A DNA stretch of 6,516 nt, taken from NCBI GenBank assembly GCA_023390955.1, contig JAEWBW010000516.1:1-6516 (forward strand), in the 5' to 3' direction. This document shows, one piece after another, positions 6,506 to 6,516 of this stretch. The number at the start of each line of letters is the position of its first letter. The first letter of the stretch is position 1. The notes below the pieces were generated by a model. It searched no databases. It saw only the letters and a program-made list of their open reading frames with translations, and was not told where the DNA came from. The stretch comes from Pseudomonadota bacterium. Lineage in GTDB: Bacteria; Pseudomonadota; Alphaproteobacteria; Rhizobiales; Xanthobacteraceae. A program made the translations under genes and the position numbers.

Positions 6506-6516
6506 CCCTCATGGTG
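6506..6516. repeat. Possible start of a second copy of the palindromic repeat
   Basis: The last 11 bases, CCCTCATGGTG, are identical to 3258-3268, where the right arm of the 112-base repeat begins. The match runs into the window edge. It is short, but the place (upstream intergenic, outside a gene) is right for the element. Bases 6437-6505 between it and the reductase show no other recognisable feature. Confidence 0.35.

Overview
The window reads as an ordinary chromosomal stretch of a GC-rich alphaproteobacterium. The protein styles, the strong G/C third-position bias and a palindromic intergenic repeat of a kind common in these genomes suggest Bradyrhizobium or a close relative. That assignment is an inference from reading, not from a search. 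I see no RNA gene, insertion sequence, phage gene or CRISPR array.

Layout from left to right: (1) a leftward gene, cut by the left edge, for a thiamine-diphosphate E1 enzyme of the homodimeric pyruvate dehydrogenase (AceE)/transketolase superfamily. (2) A short divergent control region containing an ATTGG-N9-CCAAT inverted repeat. (3) A rightward Lrp/AsnC-family regulator. (4) A rightward polyphosphate kinase 2 (ppk2). (5) A 112-base inverted-repeat element in the gap between convergent ppk2 and the next gene. (6) Three leftward genes, listed here from left to right: a zinc-type medium-chain alcohol dehydrogenase, an EamA/DMT-family membrane transporter, and an aldo/keto reductase. Transcription order is the reverse. 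(7) The first bases of what may be a second copy of the repeat, at the right edge.

The clearest functional pairing is the E1 gene and the Lrp/AsnC regulator. They are divergent, and Lrp-type proteins often control neighbouring amino-acid or 2-oxo-acid catabolic genes. The E1 protein is notable because it starts about 60 residues later than AceE, so it lacks the segment that in AceE contacts the E2 core. The ppk2 gene stands alone and links the cell's polyphosphate store to nucleotide pools. The three leftward genes (two oxidoreductases and an exporter-like protein) share a strand, but gaps of about 60 to 100 bases, a perfect hairpin and a possible internal promoter suggest separate transcription rather than one tight pathway.

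No plainly new multi-gene system is visible. The points worth checking are the shortened E1 and its regulator, the possible operator, the repeat element, the 20-base palindrome and the alcohol dehydrogenase that has lost its structural-zinc cysteines.
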